Assembly: GCA_903828975.1 (NCBI GenBank)
Contig: CAIKOD010000164.1
Span: 1 to 42,176 of the forward strand
Direction of reading: 5' to 3'
Source: an uncultured Methanomicrobiales archaeon
GTDB taxonomy: Archaea; Halobacteriota; Methanomicrobia; Methanomicrobiales; Methanospirillaceae
DNA: 42,176 bases
Shown: one piece after another, positions 16,045-24,120 of the stretch
Numbering within the stretch: the stretch's first letter is position 1
How the letters are laid out: the number at the start of each line of letters is the position of its first letter
Program-made: the position numbers and the translations under genes
The notes under the pieces: generated by a model
The model's database searches: none
Seen by the model: only the letters and a program-made list of their open reading frames with translations
What the model was told of the DNA's origin: nothing

Positions 16045-16620
16045 TCACTCCATTATTGAGAGGTAATTCCTGACCTCTCCAATAAGTGCACCTTCCCGGA
16101 TTATGCACCGGTTCACTAAATCTACCACCGTGCTCGGTGTTCCGGGGAGAATTCCCCCGTCAATAAGGAAATCATAGGGGACATGGCATTCACCCGGGGT
16201 TATGGGGTCCTTTGCCCCGGACTGGTTTGCACTGGTCGCGGTTACAGGAGAATCGAAACGGGAAATCAGTTCGATCGCAACAGGATGTGCCGGATACCGG
16301 ACACCGATCATCCCTGTCCCCACTGTCAGCATGGCAGGGAGATACGAGCGTGCTTTAACAACGACGGTGACGGGTCCGGGTAAAAATTTATTGATGAATT
16401 CCTCTTCCCGCGGGCCGATTTGAGTGACCGCGGCCATCATATCCAGATCAGAAACGGCAATCGATAGTGGCATTGAAAGGGACCTGTTTTTTGCTTCATA
16501 GACTTTAAGGATTGCGTCTTCGGAAAATGCGTCACCACCCAGACCATAAATCGTTTCGGTTGGATAGACGACCAATCCATCTGTCATCAGGGTTTTAACG
16601 GCTTTCTCTATTACGTCCAT
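16045..16620 (-). CDS. threonylcarbamoyl-AMP synthase, Sua5/YrdC/TsaC family
   Basis: The 191-residue product is a single YrdC domain: 'VVYPTETIYGLGGDAFSEDA', the 'AKNRSLSMPLSIAV' KxR loop, 'GVRYPAHPVAIELI' and 'SATSANQSG'-like (seen as 'VTATSANQSGAKDP') nucleotide-binding segments. It makes threonylcarbamoyl-AMP from Thr, bicarbonate and ATP, the first step of the universal t6A37 modification of ANN-decoding tRNAs. It is the short TsaC form, lacking the C-terminal Sua5 domain. Its ATG abuts the stop of the ACT-domain gene directly, and the nucleotidyltransferase gene follows after 6 bp. Confidence 0.9.
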   Translation of the reverse strand: MDVIEKAVKTLMTDGLVVYPTETIYGLGGDAFSEDAILKVYEAKNRSLSMPLSIAVSDLDMMAAVTQIGPREEEFINKFLPGPVTVVVKARSYLPAMLTVGTGMIGVRYPAHPVAIELISRFDSPVTATSANQSGAKDPITPGECHVPYDFLIDGGILPGTPSTVVDLVNRCIIREGALIGEVRNYLSIME

Positions 16621-17295
16621 CTAGAACTCCCGGCCGCGGACCCTGTTTATATCGAACACTGCCTTACTGCTGACGTGCATGACGGCAAAAACTCCTGCCT
16701 GAATCGGGTCAGTGACAACGAGGTCTGCATGTTCCGGTACACTACCTGCCATCTTCAGAGCGATAACCGGTATCCCAGCTTCCCGGACGCGGTCGACAGC
16801 GATTGAAATCTCTCCACCCATTAATGATCCCGCAAGTACGAGGATAGCTGCCCTTGGGAGTCTTGCTACCGCGTCGACTGCCTGTGCAACAGTTCGTTCA
16901 CCTACGAGCGGTATGGTATCGACCGAGATCCGTTCACCCCTGATATTATGCCGGTCAGCTTCGTTAACGGCGCCAAGTGCGACCTGCGCCACCTGGGCTC
17001 CACCCCCTATGATTATGACCCTGGTCCCGAAAATGTTGGAAAATGGTTTATAGGGCTTTACACCCTTAACCGATGGAATCCCTTCAAGTTCACCGATCAG
17101 TTCTTCAAAATCGGACCCGCCTTCGTACTCGACATATATCTCTGCGAGGTGGTTCATCGGCCCCGATTCAAATACCTCCTGGTGTATCATCATGATATTT
17201 GCATCATGACAGGCGACAACGGTGGTAATATCGCGAAGTACACCTTTTGTATTCTCTGCAATAATCCTGATAGCAAAAAGTTCGTGTTCGGCCAT
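16621..17295 (-). CDS. ACT-domain protein, DUF5612/COG2061-like
   Basis: The 224-residue product has an N-terminal ACT domain (about 5-80: 'FAIRIIAENTKGVLRDITTV', 'IYVEYEGG'), which in related proteins binds amino acids. The second domain has a Rossmann-like start ('RVIIIGGGAQVAQVALGAVN') and glycine-rich strands ('AAILVLAGSLMGGEISIAVD', 'IPVIALKMAGSVPEHADLVV'). This matches an archaeal family annotated as DUF5612 or as a predicted allosteric regulator of homoserine dehydrogenase (COG2061). The name is from memory of the architecture. It heads the operon with the TsaC-like and nucleotidyltransferase genes, and tRNA-Gly lies directly upstream. Confidence 0.8.
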   Translation of the reverse strand: MAEHELFAIRIIAENTKGVLRDITTVVACHDANIMMIHQEVFESGPMNHLAEIYVEYEGGSDFEELIGELEGIPSVKGVKPYKPFSNIFGTRVIIIGGGAQVAQVALGAVNEADRHNIRGERISVDTIPLVGERTVAQAVDAVARLPRAAILVLAGSLMGGEISIAVDRVREAGIPVIALKMAGSVPEHADLVVTDPIQAGVFAVMHVSSKAVFDINRVRGREF

Positions 17296-17302
17296 AAATA
17301 GA

Positions 17303-17373
17303 TGCGATAACCGGGGATCGAACCCGGGTTAGAAGCTTGGGAAGCTCCTGTCCTACCGCTAGACTATTATCGC
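17303..17373 (-). tRNA. tRNA-Gly (anticodon CCC)
   Basis: On the minus strand: acceptor GCGATAA paired with TTATCGC, discriminator A, D arm with 'TCTAGCGGTAGGA', anticodon stem GGAGC/GCTTC with loop TTCCCAA (CCC), and T arm CCGGG-TTCGATC-CCCGG. CCA is not encoded and no intron is seen. It ends 8 bp upstream of the ACT-domain gene start, in the same orientation. Confidence 0.95.
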
Positions 17374-17520
17374 GAAGATTTCACTACCGTATTGTTCTTT
17401 TGGACTGATAAAGGTTATTTTATCGGGTTAGAAGGTATCTGGTATCAAGGAATGAATTAAAAGGGAAAGAAAAAATTACTGGCCTGATTTGTTAAGAAAT
17501 GAATTTGTCGGTTCCCCGTT

Positions 17521-18441
17521 TTAAGGGCGTTTTGGTGAATGTACCTTCTGTAACTCATACATAATCTCGCGATGATATCCTAGCAGCATATCGCTTATTA
17601 CACCGAACATGAAAACCTGGAATCCCACGACTACCAACAAAACGGTAAGGACCGTAAGTGGCAGGTGATCAATTCCACGGAACCACTCGAAAAGAACATA
17701 AGTCCCGGTAAAGAACCCTGCGATCATGATCATTACCCCGATTAAACCGAAATAGAACATCGGGTTGTTACTTTTTGCAAGCCTGTATATCGTCGTCGTA
17801 ATTTTCAGACCGTCGTGGAACGGGTTTAATTTTGTATTGGTCCCGGGTCTTTTAAAATACCGGACTGGTACAATTTTAATGTTCTGGTCATTTCGTACTG
17901 CTTCCGCAGATATCTCTGTCTCAATCTCAAAACCGGTCTCTTTCAGGTGGAGCTGTTTAATTGACTGAATGGTAAATGCCCGGTATCCCGAAAGGATATC
18001 GAATAAAAACTTTCCCTGTGCCAGTTTGAAAAGCCGGTTGATAAGCTGGTTGCCAAATAAATTTAGCCTTGAAAATGCGGGTTGGTTATCCGGGATCAGC
18101 CGGTTCCCAATCACCTGGTCATATCCTTCTAACAGGGGTGAAAGCATGTTTTCTGCATCCTGTGGAGAGTATGTCCCATCGCCATCAAGCATCAGGATAT
18201 AGGGTGAATCGATAGTATGGAAGGCTTCTATCAGTGCATTTCCTTTACCCTTTGCAGACTGCACCATCACCCGGGCGCCGGATTCCACGGCGATTTCCCT
18301 GGTTGCATCACGGCTGTTCCCGTCCATAACTACGATAGTGGGATAGCCCAGAGCTTTGAATTCATTAATAAGATCCCTGATCGTCGGGGCCTCATTTAAT
18401 GTCGGGATAAGGATGCAGACCTTATCTTTTTCGATATTCAT
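17521..18441 (-). CDS. family 2 glycosyltransferase, AglJ/dolichol-phosphate type
   Basis: The 306-residue product has an N-terminal GT-A domain (about 8-225): 'VCILIPTLNEAPTIRDLI', the metal-binding 'MLDGDGTYSP', the acceptor-side 'IGNRLIPDNQPAFSRLNL' and 'DILSGYRAF'. Two C-terminal membrane helices follow (about 230-253 and 263-288). The layout matches the S-layer N-glycosylation enzyme AglJ, which adds the first sugar to dolichyl phosphate, and polyprenyl-phosphate sugar transferases in general. It acts at the cytoplasmic membrane face. No other agl genes lie beside it, so the exact sugar is unknown. A dolichol-type carrier would be supplied by cis-prenyltransferases such as those at 36-37.5 kb. 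Confidence 0.85.
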   Translation of the reverse strand: MNIEKDKVCILIPTLNEAPTIRDLINEFKALGYPTIVVMDGNSRDATREIAVESGARVMVQSAKGKGNALIEAFHTIDSPYILMLDGDGTYSPQDAENMLSPLLEGYDQVIGNRLIPDNQPAFSRLNLFGNQLINRLFKLAQGKFLFDILSGYRAFTIQSIKQLHLKETGFEIETEISAEAVRNDQNIKIVPVRYFKRPGTNTKLNPFHDGLKITTTIYRLAKSNNPMFYFGLIGVMIMIAGFFTGTYVLFEWFRGIDHLPLTVLTVLLVVVGFQVFMFGVISDMLLGYHREIMYELQKVHSPKRP

Positions 18442-18479
18442 TCAATTACTATATTAGATTCATCGACATAAGTGCTTTC

Positions 18480-19049
18480 ATGCATATCTCCAAAAAAGGA
18501 ATCCGGGCACTGGGTATTGCCGAGAGTTATTCCGGGAGAGAGCAATCGGTTATCTGCGGTGTCGCAATGAGAAAAGACCTCCGGATAGATGGTATCGGGT
18601 TTGGGACTGTCACTGTCGGGGGTACTGACGCAACAGATTCAATACTGTCCCTGGTAAAAAAACTCGCGAGAAGTGATATAAACGTCCTTCTTCTTGGTGG
18701 ATGTCTTATATCTTGGTATAACATTATCGATCCGTTACGGTTGTATAAAGAACTTAATTTACCCATTATTTGTGTTACCTACGAATCATCAGAAGGTCTT
18801 ATGGAAGATATTGGAAAATATTTTCCAGGTGATTCAGACCGTATTTCAATGTACATACGTCTGGGTGAACGATTTCCTGTGGTACTAAAAACCGGCAGGA
18901 CGATATATCTCCGATCGTGGGGGATCACTGATGCGGATGCTTCAAAGATATGCGATGATTTCACACTTGATGGCAAAATTCCGGAGCCTGTAAGGGTGGC
19001 AAGGCTGAGTGCCCGGGCATTTATGCGATATGGGTATAACTTGAAATAA
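18480..19049 (+). CDS. DUF99 family protein
   Basis: The 189-residue product matches DUF99: 'KKGIRALGIAES', 'DGIGFGTVTVGGTDATDSIL', 'INVLLLGGCLISWYNIID' and the closing 'EPVRVARLSARAFM'. The family is almost exclusively archaeal, about 190 residues long, structurally related to endonuclease V, and of unknown function. It is transcribed divergently from the glycosyltransferase and overlaps the convergent pilin-like gene by 29 bp at its 3' end. Confidence 0.88.
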   Translation: MHISKKGIRALGIAESYSGREQSVICGVAMRKDLRIDGIGFGTVTVGGTDATDSILSLVKKLARSDINVLLLGGCLISWYNIIDPLRLYKELNLPIICVTYESSEGLMEDIGKYFPGDSDRISMYIRLGERFPVVLKTGRTIYLRSWGITDADASKICDDFTLDGKIPEPVRVARLSARAFMRYGYNLK

Positions 19050-19536
19050 GAGCGCCCGATGGCTTTTGATACACTTCAAACCTGATGTTGTCTCCCGGGT
19101 GAAAGGTACCGTCGGTGAAGTCTATCATAATTTGTTCACCAGGTTCCCACCATGTCCCTGTACACCCAGAGCCCCCCATTGTCTGAATTCCGATGTGGAC
19201 TGTGGGGATGAAATTATGGCCGTTCATGGTGCTGATACGGCAGTCCAATTTCTGGTTATTTCTGAAAAAAGATGCCTTAAGACGGTCATTCTCCAGTCGC
19301 TCTGTACCATGATGATAGAGGAGTACCCTGCTGTCGTAGTTTATTATCCCTGCTTCGTTTGTACTGTATACTTTTTTTATTTCGAGGAATGAGGGTGGTT
19401 TGTATATTTCCATATTTGGCATCTGAAACATAAGATAGGCCAGCAAGGCGAGTAGAATCGTGATTGTAACCATTAATATTACTGCAATAGTGTGGGAAGA
19501 TCCTTCGTCCGTGTTTATTCGCCGGTGCATATGCAA
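19021..19536 (-). CDS. type IV pilin-like protein (archaeal Pilin_N type)
   Basis: The 171-residue product has a basic leader with DEG (residues 10-12), then a long hydrophobic helix 'AVILMVTITILLALLAYLMF', the archaeal Pilin_N/DUF1628 organisation. The rest is a beta-rich domain ('GIQTMGGSGCTGTWWEPGEQ', 'FHPGDNIRFEVYQ') with two cysteines that could form a disulfide. The second Met (residue 3) is an equally good start. The 3' end overlaps the convergent DUF99 gene by 29 bp. It is probably a minor or adhesive pilin exported by type IV pilus machinery; no pilus motor genes are present here. Confidence 0.8.
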   Translation of the reverse strand: MHMHRRINTDEGSSHTIAVILMVTITILLALLAYLMFQMPNMEIYKPPSFLEIKKVYSTNEAGIINYDSRVLLYHHGTERLENDRLKASFFRNNQKLDCRISTMNGHNFIPTVHIGIQTMGGSGCTGTWWEPGEQIMIDFTDGTFHPGDNIRFEVYQKPSGALISSYTHIA

Positions 19537-19740
19537 AGTACCAGATGTTGCTTGGTAGTTGGAGATTAATGTATTGAAATTATCACAAAATATGCAAGTC
19601 CGGGTCTAAAATGAAATCTAAAAATCATTATGGGTGAGCAATACTACGAAATGAATCGGTAACACTTAGTTCAAAATCCCCTGTTGAGGGAAATTAGCAT
19701 AAGTATTATTCTGCAAACTTTAAAAAAGGGAAAATGGGGT

Positions 19741-20070
19741 TTATTCTTCAACCTCGCCCGTCCTTACACGGATCGATTTCGTGACAGGTGATACAAATAT
19801 TCTCCCGTCACCAATTTTCCCTGTCCGTGCGGCTGTGATAATGAGATCCAGGATCATTTGGAGGTCTTTATCTCTTACCACGACTTCCACTTTACATTTT
19901 GGAATGAGGTCCACTGTAATTTCTCCACCCCTGTACTGGAGCAGGATCCCTTTCTGATCTCCCCGCCCCTCTACGTCTGATACAGTCAGTCCATATATTT
20001 TATTCTCCTCAAGTGCTCGTTTCACGAATTCAAACCGCTCTGGTTTTATTATTGCTTCGATTTTTTGCAT
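19741..20070 (-). CDS. glnK: nitrogen regulatory protein PII (GlnK1)
   Basis: The 109-residue PII protein starts at the ATG at 20068-20070, chosen because an AGGTGA Shine-Dalgarno precedes it and the conserved start 'MQKIEAIIKPERFEFVKRAL' aligns with the family. The T-loop ('DQKGILLQYRGGEITVDLI'), B-loop ('TGKIGDGRIFV') and C-terminal 'RVRTGE' are all present for ATP/ADP and 2-oxoglutarate binding. Residue 51, the Tyr uridylylated in enterobacteria, is Ile here, so control is presumably by ligand binding only. It lies 10 bp after amtB1; GlnK proteins plug the ammonium channel when nitrogen is sufficient. Confidence 0.95.
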   Translation of the reverse strand: MQKIEAIIKPERFEFVKRALEENKIYGLTVSDVEGRGDQKGILLQYRGGEITVDLIPKCKVEVVVRDKDLQMILDLIITAARTGKIGDGRIFVSPVTKSIRVRTGEVEE

Positions 20071-20080
20071 CCTGTTCACC

Positions 20081-21289
20081 TCATGCATTGATACGTTCAC
20101 CATGCTGGGATATATCCAGTCCCACATATTCTTCAGTTTCAGATACACGCAGTCCCATGAATTTGTCTACGGCCCACGCAAGGATATAGGTAACCCCAAA
20201 TGCATATATCAGTGCAGAAAAGGCAGCGATCGCATTTACTACAAACTGGTGTGTGTTTCCTTCCAGGAGACCGGAGTACCCGTTCACCGCGGCTGCTGCA
20301 AAGATACCGGTTGCGAGCGCTCCCCAGAGCCCTCCCATCCCGTGAACTGCCCATGCATCGCAACTCTCATCGAGTCCTTTCCGCATACGGAAGAGCATCG
20401 CGCCGTAACATAAGAGACCTGCAAAGGCACCAATTGCGATCGATGCCATTGGTGTTACATACCCTGAGGCAGGAGTAATTGCTACAAGGCCGGCAATTGC
20501 GCCTGATACCATCCCTAGAGAACTTGGTTTCCCCTGGTACCAACTTGCAAACATCCAGGCCAGGGCCCCTGCAGCGGCTGCCGTGTTCGTGACAACAAAT
20601 GCATTCGCAGCAAGGCCATTGGCCGCAATTGCACTGCCGGCATTGAACCCGAACCAGCCGAACCAGAGTAACGCAGCTCCGAGCAGGGTCATTGGTATGT
20701 TATGAGGCTCCATCATGTACTTGCCGTAACCCGAACGGGCACCGATTACAAGGGCAATTGCCAGCGCTCCGAAACCCGAACTTATATGAACAACGGTACC
20801 TCCTGCGAAATCAAGTGCACCCATCTGTTGTGCCCATCCGCCACCCCATACCCAGTGTGCGAGAGGATCGTACACAAGCGTGGTCCAAAGGAGCGCGAAT
20901 ACTATGAATGATGAGAGTTTGATCCGCTCAGCAAGTCCTGATGTTATAATTGCCATCGTTACTGTTGCGAAGGTAAGCTGGAAAATCATGTAGAGTAACC
21001 CCGGAATTGCGGGACTATATGGTCCGGCCTCCATCCCTACTCCTTCGAGACCAAGATTTGAAAGGTTGCCAATGAAACCCCCCGTGTCCCCGCCGAACAC
21101 CAGCGTATATCCAATTAGTACCCACTGGATACTGACGAGTGCAAACGCAATGAATGCCAAGGCTATCATTGAGATAAAATTTTTCTTACGTACCAGCCCG
21201 CCGTAGAAGAATCCTACACCGGGTGTCATGAGCATTACCAGTGCCGTGGCTGCGAGGAGCCAGGCTGTTGTTCCCGTATCGATTGCCAT
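20081..21289 (-). CDS. amtB: ammonium transporter Amt (AmtB1)
   Basis: This full-length 402-residue Amt protein has 11 predicted helices. The twin-His pore is visible in '[20 protein letters not shown]' (first His) and '[15 protein letters not shown]' (second His); the phenylalanine gate and '[12 protein letters not shown]' are also family-typical. The N-terminus has no cleavable signal. The start ATG has a GGTGA Shine-Dalgarno. It forms an operon with glnK1 downstream. A GGAA-N6-TTCC palindrome lies 192 bp upstream, suggesting repression by NrpR when nitrogen is plentiful. The role is high-affinity ammonium/ammonia uptake across the cytoplasmic membrane. Confidence 0.96.
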   Translation of the reverse strand: MAIDTGTTAWLLAATALVMLMTPGVGFFYGGLVRKKNFISMIALAFIAFALVSIQWVLIGYTLVFGGDTGGFIGNLSNLGLEGVGMEAGPYSPAIPGLLYMIFQLTFATVTMAIITSGLAERIKLSSFIVFALLWTTLVYDPLAHWVWGGGWAQQMGALDFAGGTVVHISSGFGALAIALVIGARSGYGKYMMEPHNIPMTLLGAALLWFGWFGFNAGSAIAANGLAANAFVVTNTAAAAGALAWMFASWYQGKPSSLGMVSGAIAGLVAITPASGYVTPMASIAIGAFAGLLCYGAMLFRMRKGLDESCDAWAVHGMGGLWGALATGIFAAAAVNGYSGLLEGNTHQFVVNAIAAFSALIYAFGVTYILAWAVDKFMGLRVSETEEYVGLDISQHGERINA

Positions 21290-21656
21290 GTAATTTTCAC
21301 CATCCTGTTGAACGAAAGGTAGCGTCCATAATTTAATTTTACTTTTCTGTCAGGAATTAAATTGATCTTCTTCAAATTCTTGAATGAGGGCTTATCAGAG
21401 GAGGGACCGGAGAGGTGAATGTCCTGATACTTACCCTTATCCGGGGTATCATGATTCGATTGGTACCTCCTCTGGTAGAAGGAAGTTTGTTTCCATCTAT
21501 TATAATAATATCTATTATTCCGAAATTTAAACATGATAAAAGAGAAATTTTTGCTTGTATTATAATAAAATCGCGCGGGTAGTTGTCCTTATAGTAACCA
21601 TACTATGCGGTATTTTCCGATATTTTTTCCAATAAAAAAAGAAATTTTTCTTTGAT
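21290..21656. other. amtB1 upstream region
   Basis: It contains the NrpR-like palindrome at 21481-21494, AT-rich promoter-like stretches at 21495-21531 (including TTTAAATTT on the minus strand) and a leader of up to about 190 nt. The leader contains a GAGGAGGT Shine-Dalgarno-like motif (complement of 21465-21472) and a 26-codon frame (21372-21452, minus strand). No larger gene is supported: a 99-codon frame through this stretch crosses the amtB1 start out of frame. Confidence 0.45.
21481..21494. promoter_or_regulatory. candidate NrpR operator upstream of amtB1-glnK1
   Basis: A perfect GGAA-N6-TTCC palindrome (N6 = GTTTGT) is present. This is the consensus form bound by the nitrogen repressor NrpR in Methanococcus maripaludis. 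On the gene strand its 5' flank AGAT gives AGATGGAAA, shared exactly with the glnA site. NrpR itself is not encoded in the window. Confidence 0.6.
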
Positions 21657-22013
21657 TTAGATATCAAGGATCGTGCGTAATTTTTTTTCGATATGAATAC
21701 TGATCGGGTAATGACCAGGAATTTCGGTTTCTTCATCCCGGTAGAGAACGGCCTCATCAATATCTTCATCGGTGATACCATATTGGCTGTGGTCAATCAC
21801 CTCCATAGAATAAAGGCTGCCACCTGAAATATTCAACCGGCAGATCGTCGGGTTATCCCCGCCCGACCGGATATAATAATATGATGACCCGATATAACTC
21901 TCCCGGCGGTCAGAAAGCCACTCGAGGACTTCTGAATAACGCATCGGGTCCTGAGGCCCCGACCATTCACTGTCATATGCCATATTTCCGGTTGATTTAA
22001 ACACTTCGACCAT
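21657..22013 (-). CDS. small acidic protein of unknown function in the ammonium region
   Basis: The 118-residue product has a strong Shine-Dalgarno (GGAGGT, 6-7 nt before the ATG), which supports the start. It is not recognised. It is acidic, soluble, rich in Tyr/Ser/Asp, without signal or membrane helices. Features include 'YSEVLEWLSDRRESYIGSSY' and 'GITDEDIDEAVLYRDEETEI', suggesting a compact alpha/beta domain. It lies between the two amtB-glnK pairs and is transcribed in the same direction, 367 bp before amtB1, so it may belong to the nitrogen response. Any interaction with PII or Amt proteins would be speculation. Confidence 0.72.
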   Translation of the reverse strand: MVEVFKSTGNMAYDSEWSGPQDPMRYSEVLEWLSDRRESYIGSSYYYIRSGGDNPTICRLNISGGSLYSMEVIDHSQYGITDEDIDEAVLYRDEETEIPGHYPISIHIEKKLRTILDI

Positions 22014-22522
22014 TTTTATTACCTCCTTCTGACTCTTTGGTTCCGCTGCTGTACCGCACCAAAAAGACCCGCTGTCACCCGATGTTATCGTACGGATTAC
22101 GGGTAGTGGTCTATGGGGTGGACCGGAAAAAATGTCCCGCCCTTATTGATTTTACGTATGGGCACCCCCCCGTCTGAACCGATCCGTTGATTTCCAGGTG
22201 ACAAGAATCCCCTTGTAGAACCGGGATTGTTTTCTGCCTGGGGTACCGGTCGGCTGATAAGTAAAACCAACAGGGAAGATAGAAAGAAGGGTACTTCTTA
22301 TAGTATTAATAATTATTTATTTATTTTGTACTACTATGAATAAATATAAAAACTATCCGTGTTTTTTGCGACTCGCTGGAACTTATTTTTAGTATTTCGC
22401 CATATATTTAAACGACAAAAGCAAAACAGGATTAATCCGGGGATAGTTGGAGTCTAATCCCCGGATTAATGTGTGTAGAGAGCACTACACAAGAGAGTTG
22501 GGAGGATGATATGGGTTACATA
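22014..22522. other. intergenic region with promoter and hairpins
   Basis: No gene is supported. The 22270-22430 part is very AT-rich, holding the presumed promoter of the small acidic gene on the minus strand, and 22431-22490 carries two hairpins that lie just after glnK2. A plus-strand open frame beginning at 22469 is the antisense image of glnK2. Confidence 0.45.
22431..22490 (-). terminator. double hairpin downstream of glnK2
   Basis: A perfect 13-bp inverted repeat (22431-22443 with 22458-22470; ATTAATCCGGGGA / TCCCCGGATTAAT, 14-nt loop) is directly followed by a 6-bp stem GTGTAG/CTACAC (22473-22490). Both lie 33-92 bp beyond the glnK2 stop. They could terminate or stabilise the amtB2-glnK2 transcript, or bind a regulator. 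Confidence 0.5.
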
Positions 22523-22852
22523 TTAAACCTCCACTTCATCTGTCCGCACGCGGACAATTTTTTCCACGGGTATCTGGAATATTTTTCCATCCCCCATTTT
22601 TCCCGTTTTTGCTGCCTGTTGGATCAGGCTGATAACTGTTTCTGCATGGTCATCCCTGATAATCACTTCAATCGATGTCTTTGGGAGGAGATCGATAGCC
22701 ATTGTTCCGCCCCTGAACTGCAGCGTAATCCCTTTCTGGTCTCCTCGTCCCATTACTTCGGTAACCGTCATACCATAAAACCCGTGGTCTTCGAGGGTTT
22801 TTTTAACGAAATCAATGCGTTCAGGGCGGATAATTGCTTTTATCATCTTCAT
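22523..22852 (-). CDS. glnK: nitrogen regulatory protein PII (GlnK2)
   Basis: This 109-residue PII protein is full length. Its T-loop is 'DQKGITLQFRGGTMAIDLLP', its B-loop 'TGKMGDGKIFQI' and its end 'RVRTDE'. Residue 51 is Met and residue 46 is Phe, so it lacks both Tyr residues of the enterobacterial T-loop and cannot be uridylylated at the classical site. It differs from GlnK1 in T-loop and C-terminal residues, so the two may discriminate between Amt partners. It starts 20 bp after amtB2 with a GGAGGTGAT Shine-Dalgarno and is the last gene of that pair. Confidence 0.95.
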   Translation of the reverse strand: MKMIKAIIRPERIDFVKKTLEDHGFYGMTVTEVMGRGDQKGITLQFRGGTMAIDLLPKTSIEVIIRDDHAETVISLIQQAAKTGKMGDGKIFQIPVEKIVRVRTDEVEV

Positions 22853-22872
22853 ATCATCACCTCCTTTCTAGA

Positions 22873-24075
22873 TTATGCACGTTCCCCGTGCTGGGATAGA
22901 TCCAGTCCTACATACTCCTCTTCCTCAGTCACCCGCAAGCCCATTACCCGGTCTACAACTGTTGCCAGTACCCATGTCAGACCGAATGCGTAGAACATGA
23001 TGAACAGGGCGCCTCCTACCTGTATGAGAAACTGGTAGACATTTCCATACATCAGACCCGTGTAACTGTTGATAGCAGCAGATGCAAATATGCCGACAGC
23101 AATTGTTCCCCAAAGGCCTCCTATCCCATGTACAGACCAGGCATCAAGGCTTTCATCCATTTTCTTATTCATACGCCAGAGCATTGCCCGGTAACAGAGA
23201 ATACCTGCTACTGCTCCAATGAGGATCGAGACCAAAGGTCCCACATATCCTGCGCATGGTGTGATAGCACCAAGGCCTGCAATCGCTCCGCTCACCATCC
23301 CAAGAGAACTGGGATGACCACTAATCCACGATGCAAACAGCCATGCGAGTGCTCCGGCAGCGGCTGAAGTATTGGTGACCACCAGAGCATTAACAGCGAG
23401 CCCGTTCGCTGCCAGCGTGCTTCCGCCATTAAAACCGAACCAGCCGAACCATAACAGTCCGGCACCCAGGAGTGTCATGGGAATATTGTGCGCTTCCATC
23501 GCATAGGTCCCGAAACCCGCTCGTTTGCCGATGACTATTGCAATGGCAAGAGCTGAAAACCCTGCAGTAATATGGACGACTGAACCGCCGGCAAAATCAA
23601 GGAATCCAAGTGAGCTCAGCCATCCCCCTCCCCAGACCCAGTGTGTGACAGGGTCATATACAAGCGTGGTCCAGAGAAGTGCAAACAGGACGAAAGAGCT
23701 CAATTTTACCCGCTCCGCCATACCTGAGGTTACGATTGCCATGGTAACAGCGGCGAACATCAGCTGGTATGCCATAAAGAGGAGACCGGGAATTGCAACG
23801 CTGTAGGGGCCGGGGTCCATCCCCACTCCTTCAAGTCCTACCAGGGAAAGATTTCCCATGGCCCCTGACACATCTCCGCCAAATGCGATTGAATAGCCAA
23901 TAATAATCCACTGGATACTTACCAGTGCAAACGCCACGAAAGACATCGCGACCATGGAGATGAAATTCTTCTTACGTACAAGACCCCCATAAAAAAGCCC
24001 GACACCTGGTGTCATCAACATCACTAAGGCGGTTGATGCGAGGAGCCACGCGGTATCTCCACTGTCAATTGCCAT
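22873..24075 (-). CDS. amtB: ammonium transporter Amt (AmtB2)
   Basis: A 400-residue Amt channel, closely related to AmtB1 from the first residues ('[20 protein letters not shown]') to the last ('[13 protein letters not shown]'). The pore histidines are in '[20 protein letters not shown]' and '[15 protein letters not shown]'. The ATG at 24073-24075 is preferred over a GTG 12 bp upstream because a GGTGA Shine-Dalgarno overlaps that GTG and the paralogue starts at the same residue. It is followed by glnK2. A small unknown gene ends 46 bp upstream on the same strand and may share its transcript. No perfect NrpR-like palindrome was found upstream. Confidence 0.95.
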   Translation of the reverse strand: MAIDSGDTAWLLASTALVMLMTPGVGLFYGGLVRKKNFISMVAMSFVAFALVSIQWIIIGYSIAFGGDVSGAMGNLSLVGLEGVGMDPGPYSVAIPGLLFMAYQLMFAAVTMAIVTSGMAERVKLSSFVLFALLWTTLVYDPVTHWVWGGGWLSSLGFLDFAGGSVVHITAGFSALAIAIVIGKRAGFGTYAMEAHNIPMTLLGAGLLWFGWFGFNGGSTLAANGLAVNALVVTNTSAAAGALAWLFASWISGHPSSLGMVSGAIAGLGAITPCAGYVGPLVSILIGAVAGILCYRAMLWRMNKKMDESLDAWSVHGIGGLWGTIAVGIFASAAINSYTGLMYGNVYQFLIQVGGALFIMFYAFGLTWVLATVVDRVMGLRVTEEEEYVGLDLSQHGERA

Positions 24076-24120
24076 GTATATAATCACCTGATTTTCTGTG
24101 AAATTTCCATGCTGGGTACA

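Noticed and set aside
21235-21534. 99-codon frame running from the amtB1 leader into amtB1
   Set aside because: It overlaps the amtB1 start out of frame, crosses the NrpR-like palindrome and has a low-complexity Tyr/Arg/Asn-rich beginning.
22469-22993. 174-codon plus-strand frame across glnK2 and the end of amtB2
   Set aside because: It is the antisense image of two well-supported genes.
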